Source of the DNA: Candidatus Binataceae bacterium
GTDB taxonomy: Bacteria; Desulfobacterota; Binatia; Binatales; Binataceae
Assembly (NCBI GenBank): GCA_035500095.1
Contig: DATJXN010000050.1
Span: 1-33,927, forward strand
Direction of reading: 5' to 3'
Length of the DNA stretch: 33,927 nt
How positions within the stretch are numbered: the first letter of the stretch is position 1; each line of letters begins with the position of its first letter. Below the pieces are notes generated by a model, which saw only the letters and a program-made list of their open reading frames with translations, did not search any database and was not told the DNA's origin. The position numbers and the translations under genes were made by a program. Positions 16,097-26,365 of the stretch are shown in pieces.

Positions 16097-17254
16097 TCAG
16101 GCGGGCATGTAGCCGTCGCGCAGCAGCGACTTCGCGATAATCATCCGCTGCACCTCGCTCGTGCCCTCGCCGATTTCCGCCAGCTTGGCGTCGCGCATGA
16201 AGCGCTCGACCGGGAATTCGGCCATGTAGCCGTAGCCGCCGTGGATCTGCACTGCTTTAATCGTCGTCCACATCGCGGTCTCCGAGGCGAACAGCTTGGC
16301 CATCGCGGCCTCGCGTCCGTAAGGCTTGCCCTTGTCCTTGAGCTCCGCGGCGCGACACATCAGCACCCACGACGCGTCGATCCGCGTCGCCATGTCAGCC
16401 AGCATCCACTGGATTGCCTGGAAGTCCGCAATCCGTTTGCCGAACTGCCTGCGCTCCTTGGCATAGGCGGTCGCTTCCTCGAAGGCACCGCGCGCGATTC
16501 CCGCGGCGAAGCCTGCAATTCCGATTCGCCCGCCCTCGAGCACCTTGAGCGTCTGGCTATAGCCCTCGCCCAACTCGCCGATCAGGTTGCTTGCGGGCAC
16601 CGTGACGTTGTCGAAAATCACCTCGGCGGTGTCCGAGGCGCGAAGCCCCAGTTTTTCGATTCGCCGCCCGTTGGAAAGGCCGAGCGTGCCGCGCTCGACG
16701 ATGAAGGCCGAAACGCCCGAGCGCTTCCTGGCGGGGTCCGTCACCGCCATCACTACATAAACGTCGCCGACCGAGCCGTTGGTGATGAACATCTTGGCGC
16801 CGTTGATGACGAAGTTGTCGCCCTTGCGCACCGCGCGGGTCTGCATCGCGGCCGCATCCGAGCCCGATCCGGGTTCGGTCAGGCACCACGCGCCGAGCTT
16901 TTTCGCCGCGACCATGTCGGGCAGGTAGTGCGCACGATGCTCGTCGGCGGCGAACAAGTTGATGTGGCCGCTTGAGAGCGACATGTGCGCCGCGCAGGTG
17001 AGTCCGACCGAAGCGTCGTAGCGCGAGAGACCCTCGACCACCAGTGCCTGGCTGAGCGTGTCGGCGCCGCCGCCGCCGAAGCGCTCAGGGAACGCGATGC
17101 CGAGAAAGCCGAGCTCGCCAAGATGACCGATGACTTCGCGCGGGAAGATCTCCTCCTTGTCCCACTTGGCGGAGTTGGGCTTGATCTCGCGCTCGGCGAA
17201 CTGGCGCAGCGTATCGCGAATCGTGCGCTGCTCGTCGCTAAGATTGAAGTTCAT
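16097..17254 (-). CDS. acyl-CoA dehydrogenase (short/branched-chain type)
   Basis: A 385-residue FAD enzyme that introduces the alpha-beta double bond in an acyl-CoA and passes electrons to ETF. The flavin-binding block is WCLTEPGSGSDAA at about 123-135. The second signature has the catalytic base at the short-chain position, E363 in AEIGEGTSEVQR. The rest of the C-terminal helical domain (QIHGGYGYMAEFPVERFMRDAK) is complete. The ATG at 17254 has GGAA about 8 nt upstream. It lies 36 bp after the mutase small subunit and ends the operon before a terminator. Isovaleryl-, isobutyryl- or butyryl-CoA are plausible substrates given the neighbours. Confidence 0.93.
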   Translation of the reverse strand: MNFNLSDEQRTIRDTLRQFAEREIKPNSAKWDKEEIFPREVIGHLGELGFLGIAFPERFGGGGADTLSQALVVEGLSRYDASVGLTCAAHMSLSSGHINLFAADEHRAHYLPDMVAAKKLGAWCLTEPGSGSDAAAMQTRAVRKGDNFVINGAKMFITNGSVGDVYVVMAVTDPARKRSGVSAFIVERGTLGLSNGRRIEKLGLRASDTAEVIFDNVTVPASNLIGELGEGYSQTLKVLEGGRIGIAGFAAGIARGAFEEATAYAKERRQFGKRIADFQAIQWMLADMATRIDASWVLMCRAAELKDKGKPYGREAAMAKLFASETAMWTTIKAVQIHGGYGYMAEFPVERFMRDAKLAEIGEGTSEVQRMIIAKSLLRDGYMPA

Positions 17255-17290
17255 CGCAGGGATTCCATCGGGATCGCGCCGTCTCGGGCG

Positions 17291-17695
17291 TCACTCGCGT
17301 GGACGCACGTGCTCGCGCACCCACTTGACGATATCTTCGGTTGAAGCGCCGGGCGTGAAGACTTCCTTGACGCCCGCCTCGCGCAACTTGAGCGCGTCGT
17401 CTTCGGGGATGATCCCGCCGCCGAAGACCGCGATATCGGCTGCGCCGCGCTCCTTCAGAAGGCGCATCACTTCCGGAAAGAGCGTCATGTGCGCGCCTGA
17501 GAGCACGCTGAGCCCGACCGCATCGACGTCTTCCTGCACGGCAGCCTCGGCGATCATTTCGGGCGTCTGATGGAGCCCGGTGTAGATCACCTCGAAACCG
17601 CCATCGCGCAGCGCGCGCGCGATTATCTTGGCGCCGCGATCATGTCCGTCGAGCCCCGGCTTCGCGACCAGAATTCTGAGCCGTTTCTCGGCCAC
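17291..17695 (-). CDS. B12-binding small subunit of an acyl-CoA mutase
   Basis: A 134-residue cobalamin-binding domain. It has the base-off/His-on motif DxHxxG in [12 protein letters not shown], where the histidine replaces the lower ligand of cobalt, and the later GGGIIPEDD and FTPGAS segments that line the cobalamin tail pocket. The length matches the stand-alone small subunits of methylmalonyl-CoA or isobutyryl-CoA mutases. The GTG at 17695 begins one base after the large-subunit stop, which implies translational coupling; the frame is open a further 25 codons upstream into the large subunit but that extension is not family-like. It should pair with the product of 17697-19331. Confidence 0.92.
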   Translation of the reverse strand: MAEKRLRILVAKPGLDGHDRGAKIIARALRDGGFEVIYTGLHQTPEMIAEAAVQEDVDAVGLSVLSGAHMTLFPEVMRLLKERGAADIAVFGGGIIPEDDALKLREAGVKEVFTPGASTEDIVKWVREHVRPRE

Positions 17696-17696
17696 G

Positions 17697-19331
<1,635 letters not shown>

Positions 19332-19338
19332 GTCTGCC

Positions 19339-20484
19339 TCACCGGTCCTCGAGTACGTGGCTCGAAATTACCAGCCGTTGAATCTCCGAAGTGCCCTCGT
19401 AAATTTCCGTGATCTTGGCGTCACGGAAGTACCGCTCGACCTTGAATTCCTTGGTGTAGCCGTAGCCGCCGTGCACCTGGATCGCCTCGGTCGTCGCCTT
19501 CATCGCGGCCTCGGCTGCGAAAAGTTTTGCCATCGCGGATTGGGTCGTGCAAGGCAGGCCGGCGTCCTTGAGCGTGGCCGCGCGATGCGTCAGCAGGCGC
19601 GCCGCGTCGATCTCGACCGCCATGTCGGCGAGCTTCCACTGGATCGCCTGGTAGTCCGCGATCGGCTTGCCGAAGCTCTTGCGCTCCTGGGCGTAGCGCA
19701 GCGACGCCTCGAGCGCGGCGCGCGCGATTCCGATCGCCTGCGAGGCGATTCCGATCCGGCCGCCGTCGAGCGTCTTCATCGCAACCTTGAAGCCGTCGCC
19801 CTCCTTGCCGATCAGGTTGGTGGCGGGCACGCGCAGGTCGCTGAACGCGAGCTGCGCGCTGTGCGAGCCGCGGATGCCCATCTTCTCCTCGACCCGCACG
19901 ACCTGGTAGCCCGGGTCGGAAGTCTCCGCGATGAACGCGCTGATTCCCCGATGGCCCTGTGCCGGATCGGTGTTGGCGAACACGATCGCCACTCCGGCCT
20001 GAGGGCCGTTGGTGATGAAATTCTTGGTCCCGTTGATCACGTAGCTGTCGCCGTCGCGCACGGCGCGGGTGCGCTGGCCGGCGGCGTCCGAGCCGGCCTG
20101 CGGCTCGGTGAGCGCAAAGCATCCGATCCATTCGGCCGCGGCCATCTTCGGCAGGTAGCGCTTGCGCTGGTCCTCGCTGCCGAGCCCGAGAATCGGCCAC
20201 GACGCGAGCGAGGAATGGGCCGAGAGAATCACCGCGGTGGAGGAACATTCGACGGCCAGCTCCTCGATCACCAGCGAGTAAGCGACGTGGTCGAGGCCCG
20301 CGCCGCCGTACTGCTCGGGGATGAAGATGCCCATCATGCCCAGCCGCCCGAGCTCGGCGATCGCCTCGGCCGGGTAAGCATGGGTGCGGTCCACCTCGAC
20401 ACCGACGGCCGTCAGGCGATCGCGCGCGAAGCGGCGCGCCGTGTCGCGGGCCGCGCGCTGAGCTTCGGTGAGTTCCAGATCCAT
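19339..20484 (-). CDS. acyl-CoA dehydrogenase (butyryl-CoA type)
   Basis: A 381-residue short-chain acyl-CoA dehydrogenase. Flavin-contact block [13 protein letters not shown] at about 123-135; catalytic E363 in the signature [16 protein letters not shown], in the form typical of butyryl-CoA dehydrogenases; [12 protein letters not shown] precedes it. It should convert butyryl-CoA or a branched relative to the enoyl-CoA. The ATG at 20484 has GGAAGA a few bases upstream; the open frame runs 17 codons further without similarity. It is the first gene of the operon with the mutase subunits, 7 bp before the large subunit. The 208 bp upstream, to the crotonase stop, contain no gene and presumably the promoter. 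Confidence 0.93.
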   Translation of the reverse strand: MDLELTEAQRAARDTARRFARDRLTAVGVEVDRTHAYPAEAIAELGRLGMMGIFIPEQYGGAGLDHVAYSLVIEELAVECSSTAVILSAHSSLASWPILGLGSEDQRKRYLPKMAAAEWIGCFALTEPQAGSDAAGQRTRAVRDGDSYVINGTKNFITNGPQAGVAIVFANTDPAQGHRGISAFIAETSDPGYQVVRVEEKMGIRGSHSAQLAFSDLRVPATNLIGKEGDGFKVAMKTLDGGRIGIASQAIGIARAALEASLRYAQERKSFGKPIADYQAIQWKLADMAVEIDAARLLTHRAATLKDAGLPCTTQSAMAKLFAAEAAMKATTEAIQVHGGYGYTKEFKVERYFRDAKITEIYEGTSEIQRLVISSHVLEDR

Positions 20485-20692
20485 TATTCTTCCAAATCCG
20501 CTTCCGAATCCGTCAAAGCCGGGATCATCAAACAATCGAATCGTCCCGTATTGTCACCGCTTGTCCTTGCGACATCCGGCGGGAGCCTGCCCGCTCCTTA
20601 ACCGTATCTTAATAGACGGCGCGCGATGATAGAAACGCGCAGATTGAGCCGTTTGACGCCCTTGCTCGCTCGCCGGTGCCCTCTTTACGCCG

Positions 20693-21472
20693 TTACCTGT
20701 GCTTCCAGGCCGGCTCGCGCTTTTGCACGAACGCCCTTGTGCCTTCAACCCGGTCCTCGCTGGCGAAAGTCAGGCCGAAGGCCTCCTGCTCGAAACGCAG
20801 CCCCGCGTCTTCCTCCATCGTGAACGACGCGCGCAGCGCCGCCTTGGCCTGCCGGATCGCGACGGCGGACTTCGAGGCGATTCGCTCGGCCAACTTGCGC
20901 GCCACCGGGATCAGTTCGTCGGGGGCGACGACCTGGTTGACCAGCCCGAGCGCGAGCGCCGTTTTGGCGTCGAACATATCGCCGGTCAGCACGAATTCGC
21001 GCGCACGGGCGTGGCCTATTCGATGCGGCAGGCGCTGGGTGCCGCCGAAGCCGGGAATCAGCGCGAGATTGATTTCGGGCTGGCCGAAGCGCGCCTTTTC
21101 GCTGGCGATTATCAGGTCGCAGGCCATCGCCAGCTCCAGTCCGCCGCCGAGCGCGAAGCCGTTGACCGCGGCGATAACCGGAATCGGCAGATCCTCGAGC
21201 GTCTGCATCACGCGATGGCCCATGCGCGAGAACTCCAGCCCATCGCCCGGCGTCATCTCGGACATCGCGGCGATGTCGGCGCCCGCGACGAAAGCGCGGT
21301 CGCCCGCGCCGGTCACGATCAGCACGCGCACCGCCGGGTCGCGGCGGATCTCGGCCAGCACCGCTGCGATATCCTCGAGCACCATGCGATTGAGCGCATT
21401 GAGTGCGGTGGGCCGGTTTACGGTCAGCGTCGCGACCGCTGCCTTGTCGAATGTGATCTCCCTCAGTTCCAC
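20693..21472 (-). CDS. enoyl-CoA hydratase (crotonase)
   Basis: A 259-residue crotonase. Oxyanion-hole segments are RAFVAGADIAAM at about 59-70 and NGFALGGGLELAMACD at about 104-119; both catalytic glutamates are present, E133 in GQPEINLALIPGFGGTQRL and E159 fifteen residues into TQRL. It should hydrate crotonyl-CoA-size substrates. The GTG at 21472 is well supported by AGGAG 6 nt upstream, although the frame is open for 80 more codons. Placed with the butyryl-type dehydrogenase and mutase downstream, it fits the next step from crotonyl-CoA to 3-hydroxybutyryl-CoA. Confidence 0.92.
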   Translation of the reverse strand: MELREITFDKAAVATLTVNRPTALNALNRMVLEDIAAVLAEIRRDPAVRVLIVTGAGDRAFVAGADIAAMSEMTPGDGLEFSRMGHRVMQTLEDLPIPVIAAVNGFALGGGLELAMACDLIIASEKARFGQPEINLALIPGFGGTQRLPHRIGHARAREFVLTGDMFDAKTALALGLVNQVVAPDELIPVARKLAERIASKSAVAIRQAKAALRASFTMEEDAGLRFEQEAFGLTFASEDRVEGTRAFVQKREPAWKHR

Positions 21473-21485
21473 AGATTTCTCCTGT

Positions 21486-22100
21486 TTATCGTGCCGGTGC
21501 GGATCGCGGCGGCGGCACGGCCAGTTTCTCGCGCACCATCCAGAGCCGATCGCCGCCCCAGAAAAGCTCGCCGTCAACCACGTAGGTCGGGACGCCGAAC
21601 ACGCCGATTTCTTCGGCCTGGCGGCAAATCCGATCGTGCGCGACACGGCCCTCGCCGCCGAAGAAGTCGGCGAAGCCGGCGGCGGGCGCGCCGGCCTCCG
21701 ACAGCACCGCACGAATCGCTTCGGGATTTTCTATATCAATCTCGCGCTTCCAGAAAAGGTCGAAGACCAGGTCGTTGTACCGGCGAAAGGCGTCATGGCG
21801 CTTGGCGTAGAGCATCCCGATGTGAGCGATCGACGAATCGAAGATTTTTTGCGGGCCGCGCACGGTCAGACCACGCCGATTCGCCAGCCGGCGCGCGTCC
21901 ATGTAGCTGTAGCGAATGCGGCGCCACTGATGGGCGTTGCGGCCCTCGACCGTGCCGAGATAGAGCGGGATCTCGAGCGTGTAGGGCAGCCAGTCCAGGC
22001 GCACGTCGAACTCGCGCTCCAACTCCCACGTCGGATCCTTGGCGAGGTAGGCGTACGGGCTCTTGTAATCGATATAGACAGTGACGACGCGCGCAGCCAT
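21486..22100 (-). CDS. DsbA-family protein, 2-hydroxychromene-2-carboxylate isomerase-like
   Basis: A 204-residue thioredoxin-fold protein of the kappa-GST/HCCA isomerase group. The active-site serine is S14 in DYKSPYAYLA, replacing the CxxC of DsbA, and the cis-proline loop is GVFGVPTYVVDGELFWGGD near residues 166-184. In naphthalene degraders such proteins isomerise 2-hydroxychromene-2-carboxylate using glutathione; in other contexts they are poorly characterised. It lies 13 bp before the crotonase on the same strand and 9 bp after the large membrane protein, so it may be co-transcribed. No aromatic-ring dioxygenase is in the window, so a specific aromatic pathway cannot be claimed. Confidence 0.82.
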   Translation of the reverse strand: MAARVVTVYIDYKSPYAYLAKDPTWELEREFDVRLDWLPYTLEIPLYLGTVEGRNAHQWRRIRYSYMDARRLANRRGLTVRGPQKIFDSSIAHIGMLYAKRHDAFRRYNDLVFDLFWKREIDIENPEAIRAVLSEAGAPAAGFADFFGGEGRVAHDRICRQAEEIGVFGVPTYVVDGELFWGGDRLWMVREKLAVPPPRSAPAR

Positions 22101-22109
22101 GCGCCGAGC

Positions 22110-24347
22110 TTAGGGCGGAACGGCGGGCCGCGCAACGCGCGCCGCTGCGCTCGCGAGCGCGGCGGGGGTGAACTCCATCACCATCAGCGCCGGAGCGCCC
22201 GTGCGGTCAGGAGGTTTCTCCGGCGCCGGCGTGTCGAGCTTTTGCGGAAAGGGAAAATACACGCCCGCCGAATCGGGCCCGTATTGCGCAATCAGCGGCC
22301 ACAACGCGTCGTAAGAGCCCTCGACGCCGACCGCGACGAGTCCCGGATGCCATCGCCCGAGCGTCCACTGCACCTGGAACATCTTGTTGGGGTTGAGCCT
22401 TGGGAAGGCCGGACCGCCGAACCATCGAGGGGCGGATTCCAGAACCTCGTACTTGCGGTCGTTGAGCGCGTCGAGGTCGCCGCCGCCGGCGAGGTAGCGC
22501 TCGGCTATGCCGAGCAGCGTCTCGAATCGCGTCCGCGCGTAGCGCCGCTGCAAGTCGAGCGCACTTAGCTTCAGGAAGGGCGCGAGGGTCGATGGGGTAA
22601 GCCGATAGAGCGTGACGGCGCCAATTTCGAGCGGCCGCACGCCCAAGGTCGCGAGCAAATCGCGAAGCGCCGCGCGATCCTCCTCGGAGGGCGGCGTGCG
22701 CACCCAGGTCGCCGCGGTCGGGCGGCCGTCCTCGCGCTTGGTCATCCAGTACTTCTCCGGGCCCACGATAATTGCGGCGACCTGTTCGTGCACGAGCAGC
22801 GCCTTGAGCTGATCGGGCGCGTCGGGAACGCCGGCGACGTCGTACAGCGCCGCCATGATCGGCCAGCGCGCGTACTCGGGCGGGGCGAGCGGCGAAAGTC
22901 CGATATATCCACCGGCCAGGCGAAAATACATGTCGGTAGCCAGTTGCCATTGCATACCGTCGCCGTAGATCGGATTCGGCAGCGTCATCACGATTTCATC
23001 GGGCGCAAGATACTGGCGATAGAGCCCGGTGGAGAAGAACGGCGGCGCTTGGAAAGGTTGTATCCAGAACTGCGCCGACAAGTTGGGCAGCATGAAGGGC
23101 ACCAGCGCTGCGCCGAGCACCCATTTGCGCGCGGGCGGGGCGCCGTCCGCGGCGAGCCACATCGCTACGATAATCGCGAGCACCAGGAATGCATACGCCA
23201 TCAGGCGAATAGGCACGATCTTGTTCAACAGCGGAAACTGGAGCAGCAGCGCCCAGGGAGCGGCAACCGTTCGGGCGCCGGCGATCACGACGCGCGAGCC
23301 CAAGGCGAGCACGCAGATGACGACGAGCAGTTCGATCAGCAAGCGTCCGATCGGCTCGCGCAAACGGGCGCGGGCGAACAGTACGACGATCGCGATCATC
23401 GGCAACGCTATGTAGGAAGTGGTCTCGGTCAGGCTCGCGAGAAAAGTGCTGGCGACCCCAGCGATCGCGGGCAGCCGTCCGAGTTCACTGACCGCGGTCG
23501 GTACTGCGAAACTTAACAGGTCGGCGCCGAACAGCACCGGATCGAGAACCGAGCCGCCAGTGTGGCCGAAGGCGAACATGTAATACAGGTAGGGCGAGAG
23601 CAGGACCACCGCGACCGCGTAAGCCGCCGCTATCTCCGGGATCAACGCCCGCAAGCCGCGGCGCTGCTTCTCGTCGACCAGCGGCATCGCCATCAGGAAG
23701 GCCAAACCGCCGGTGAAACTCGCGCTCGCCGCAATCTCCGGGAAGAACAGGAACTGGGCGGCGATCAGCACTCCCACGCCAGCAACGAAGCGGCGCCGAG
23801 CGAGGTCGCCGTTGAGCCGCCTCAGCGCGAGCCAAAGCGCCAGCGGAACCGCAAAGATCAGCGCGTCATTGAGATGCGTCCGCAGCGAGCATGCAACGTA
23901 GGACGAAAACCCGAATACCCAGCCGCCGAGGAGCGCCGGCCAGTAGCTTCGCGCGATCCAGCGGCAAAGAACGAATGCGGCCCATCCCGCGAGCGCCGGC
24001 GCGAGCAGACAGAGGACGTTGAACGCGGCGACCGGCCCGAACGTCCAGCTCAGCGGCGCAGCCACCCACGCGCCGAGCGCAACCGTGGTTGTCCAGGCGA
24101 GATTGGCGCCGACCGGCGCGAACAGGACTTGGGTCAGGAATGGATCGACGCGATGGGCTATCGCATACGCCCACCACCCCACTGACCAGACCATCTGCGG
24201 CGGGTCGGGGCCGCGTCCGATATACCACGTCGAGAAATGACCGACGAGCCCGCGGCCGAAAAAAACAAAGGAAAGAACCAGGTAGATGAGGAACGCGCCG
24301 GACGCCTCGCGGTCGAGCGCGCGGCGGTTCGCGCTCGCCTCAGACAT
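22110..24347 (-). CDS. large polytopic membrane protein, GT-C-like
   Basis: A 745-residue protein with about eleven membrane segments in the first 430 residues and a soluble C-terminal region of about 300 residues. The first luminal loop contains an acidic GRGPDPPQ motif (D48) followed by WSVGWWAYAI and DPFLTQVLFAPVGANLAW, the arrangement seen in GT-C glycosyltransferases that use a polyprenyl-phosphate sugar. I do not recognise a precise family. The soluble part has no motif I can name. No ribosome binding site precedes the ATG at 24347. It is divergent from the GtrB-like glycosyltransferase, whose product would supply such a sugar donor. Confidence 0.72.
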   Translation of the reverse strand: MSEASANRRALDREASGAFLIYLVLSFVFFGRGLVGHFSTWYIGRGPDPPQMVWSVGWWAYAIAHRVDPFLTQVLFAPVGANLAWTTTVALGAWVAAPLSWTFGPVAAFNVLCLLAPALAGWAAFVLCRWIARSYWPALLGGWVFGFSSYVACSLRTHLNDALIFAVPLALWLALRRLNGDLARRRFVAGVGVLIAAQFLFFPEIAASASFTGGLAFLMAMPLVDEKQRRGLRALIPEIAAAYAVAVVLLSPYLYYMFAFGHTGGSVLDPVLFGADLLSFAVPTAVSELGRLPAIAGVASTFLASLTETTSYIALPMIAIVVLFARARLREPIGRLLIELLVVICVLALGSRVVIAGARTVAAPWALLLQFPLLNKIVPIRLMAYAFLVLAIIVAMWLAADGAPPARKWVLGAALVPFMLPNLSAQFWIQPFQAPPFFSTGLYRQYLAPDEIVMTLPNPIYGDGMQWQLATDMYFRLAGGYIGLSPLAPPEYARWPIMAALYDVAGVPDAPDQLKALLVHEQVAAIIVGPEKYWMTKREDGRPTAATWVRTPPSEEDRAALRDLLATLGVRPLEIGAVTLYRLTPSTLAPFLKLSALDLQRRYARTRFETLLGIAERYLAGGGDLDALNDRKYEVLESAPRWFGGPAFPRLNPNKMFQVQWTLGRWHPGLVAVGVEGSYDALWPLIAQYGPDSAGVYFPFPQKLDTPAPEKPPDRTGAPALMVMEFTPAALASAAARVARPAVPP

Positions 24348-24554
24348 CCGCGGCAGCGCGGCGGGCTGACAGGAGAGTCACGTTCGCGAAGCTCTCCATT
24401 TAGAATGCCCTCCGCCTCTCCCCTTCAACCGGAACCGCTGCCGCAAAAAACTCGTGCGCACGATAGCATGCCAGTGTCTCCGCCGCCATCCGCTTTGAGG
24501 AATTCAGGCCTTACTTGGCAAGGGCTTTTCCCGCATGTACTCTGCCGATCGGAG

Positions 24555-25613
24555 ATGACCCGCATCGAACCCGACACCATGGCGTCCCGCGCGCAACCGA
24601 CTCCCAATCCGTCCAGGCGCGATCTCCATCCGGAATTTCTTTCGCTGCTGCCGCTGACGATTCTCGTACCCGTCTTCAACGATTGGGCGGCGGCCGAACT
24701 GCTGGCCGAGCAAATCGATTCTGCGTTCGGCGAGCAGGGACTCAGCGGGCACCTGGTATTCGTCGACGACGGCTCGCTGGAGCCGATGCCGGAGCAGTTT
24801 CCGAAAGCACCGCCACGCAATCTATTGCAGATTCAGACGGTCGAATTGAGCACCAATTTGGGGCATCAGCGCGCGCTCTGCGTCGGCCTCGTTCACCTCA
24901 AGCAGAGCGAGGTGGCCGGACCGATCGTAATCATGGACGGCGACGGCGAAGACGCTCCGTCCGATATCGCGCCTTTGCTGAATAAGTTCGTCGAAGAAGG
25001 CCGGCGCAAAGTGGTGTTCGCCGCGAGGGGACTGCGCGCCGAAGGCGCGGTCTTCAAATTCTTCTATAGGCTTTATCGGAGCCTCCATCGCCTGGCGGTC
25101 GGTTTCGATCCGCGATTCGGCAACTTCAGCGTCCTGCCCGCACCGATCCTGCGGCGGCTGACGGTCAGCTCCGATCTCTGGAATCACTATGCAGCCGCCG
25201 TGGTCAAGATGAAGCTGCCCTACGCGACGGTGCCAATCGATCGCTCGCGGCGGTTCGTGGGCGAATCGAAGATGGGCTTCGTCGGACTGGTGGTGCATGG
25301 GCTTAGCGCGATGTCGGTCTTCGGCGACACGGTGGGCGTCCGGCTTCTTATTCTGTGCGGCCTCGCCGGCGTACTGACTATCGCACTTATAATCACCGCA
25401 GTGGTAATCAAACTGGCTACCAACCTCGGAATACCGGGATGGGCCACCTACGTAACCGGATTGCTGCTGCTGATCCTTTCGCAGTTGGCGGTGCTTTCGC
25501 TGGTCTTCATTTTCATCGCGCTATACAGCCGCGGACAATCCAGTTTCGTACCGATCCGCGATTGCCCGATCTACATAGGCAGAGTGAGGACCATCTTTCC
25601 CCGAGATGACTGA
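24555..25613 (+). CDS. GtrB/DPM1-like family 2 glycosyltransferase
   Basis: A 352-residue enzyme that should transfer a sugar from a nucleotide donor to polyprenyl phosphate. The GT-A domain shows ILVPVFNDW at about 36-44, FVDDGS at 69-74, and the metal-binding DxD in MDGDGED at about 127-133. The family motif RRFVGESKMGF (R.AGES type) precedes two C-terminal transmembrane helices, as in GtrB and Synechocystis DPMS. The true start is uncertain: ATGs at 24555 and 24579 both lie upstream of the domain and neither has a good ribosome binding site. It overlaps the downstream methyltransferase by 8 bp. Confidence 0.86.
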   Translation: MTRIEPDTMASRAQPTPNPSRRDLHPEFLSLLPLTILVPVFNDWAAAELLAEQIDSAFGEQGLSGHLVFVDDGSLEPMPEQFPKAPPRNLLQIQTVELSTNLGHQRALCVGLVHLKQSEVAGPIVIMDGDGEDAPSDIAPLLNKFVEEGRRKVVFAARGLRAEGAVFKFFYRLYRSLHRLAVGFDPRFGNFSVLPAPILRRLTVSSDLWNHYAAAVVKMKLPYATVPIDRSRRFVGESKMGFVGLVVHGLSAMSVFGDTVGVRLLILCGLAGVLTIALIITAVVIKLATNLGIPGWATYVTGLLLLILSQLAVLSLVFIFIALYSRGQSSFVPIRDCPIYIGRVRTIFPRDD

Positions 25614-26310
25614 TTTCGCCTATGTCGGCACCGAGCTCGACCTGTTCGCGGGCGCGAGAACCTGGAAGTCGTATGTGCGCTCCCATCTGCGTCCGTTCCT
25701 GACCGGCGAGGTCCTGGAGGTGGGAGCCGGAATCGGCGCCGCAACTGCGGCTTTCAATGACGGCACGGCGCGCCGATGGGTCTGCTTGGAACCGGACCGC
25801 GCGCTCGCCGAGCGAATCAGGCCCGGACTTCCGTCGAAGCTCGCGAACTGCGAGGTCGTCGTCGGAAGCCTCGCCGACTTCACTCCCGAAGAGCGCTTCG
25901 ATTGCGTCCTGTACATGGACGTTCTCGAACATATCGAGGCCGACGGTCCCGAGGTTGCCCGTGCGGCAGCGCATCTGAAGCCCAACGGCGCGCTGGCGGT
26001 GCTGTCGCCCGCGCTTGCGTGGCTGTTCACGCCGTTCGACGCGGCCATCGGTCACTACCGCCGCTATTCGAAGAATTCGCTGCGTTCGATCGCCCCGCCG
26101 GGCGTGCGCGAAGCGAAATGCGTCTACCTGGATTCGGCCGGATTGCTCGCGTCGCTGGGAAACAAGCTGTTTTTGCGCTCGCCAACGCCGAGCGAGGCGC
26201 AGATTCGTTTCTGGGACCGCTTCATGGTGCCGATCTCGAGGATCACCGATCGGCTTGTGGCGTACGCGATCGGGAGATCGATCCTGATGGTGTGGCGCAA
26301 GGAAGCGTAG
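25606..26310 (+). CDS. class I SAM-dependent methyltransferase coupled to the glycosyltransferase
   Basis: A 234-residue methyltransferase of the UbiG/Methyltransf_23 kind. Motif I is VLEVGAGIGAAT at 36-47, an acidic residue E62 in CLEPDRA binds the ribose, and MDVLEHIEAD (motif II) follows near residue 104. The C-terminus has GHYRRYSKNSL, common in methyltransferases beside cell-surface glycan genes. The ATG lies within the glycosyltransferase (8 bp overlap), so the two are translated together. The substrate could be a polyprenyl-linked sugar or the glycan itself; that is inference from context. Confidence 0.86.
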   Translation: MTDFAYVGTELDLFAGARTWKSYVRSHLRPFLTGEVLEVGAGIGAATAAFNDGTARRWVCLEPDRALAERIRPGLPSKLANCEVVVGSLADFTPEERFDCVLYMDVLEHIEADGPEVARAAAHLKPNGALAVLSPALAWLFTPFDAAIGHYRRYSKNSLRSIAPPGVREAKCVYLDSAGLLASLGNKLFLRSPTPSEAQIRFWDRFMVPISRITDRLVAYAIGRSILMVWRKEA

Positions 26311-26365
26311 CCGGCGTTCAGCGCGCGCCGCCGGCCGAGCCGGCCACACGGCACGCAATGGTATT

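Noticed and set aside
20676..22568. Open frame of 630 codons on the plus strand
   Set aside because: Antisense to the crotonase and the DsbA-like gene, which have clear motifs and ribosome binding sites.
26330..26344. GCCGGC-CGA-GCCGGC hairpin between the convergent methyltransferase and glpX genes
   Set aside because: The stem is only 6 bp and no T-run follows on either strand, so I do not call it a terminator.
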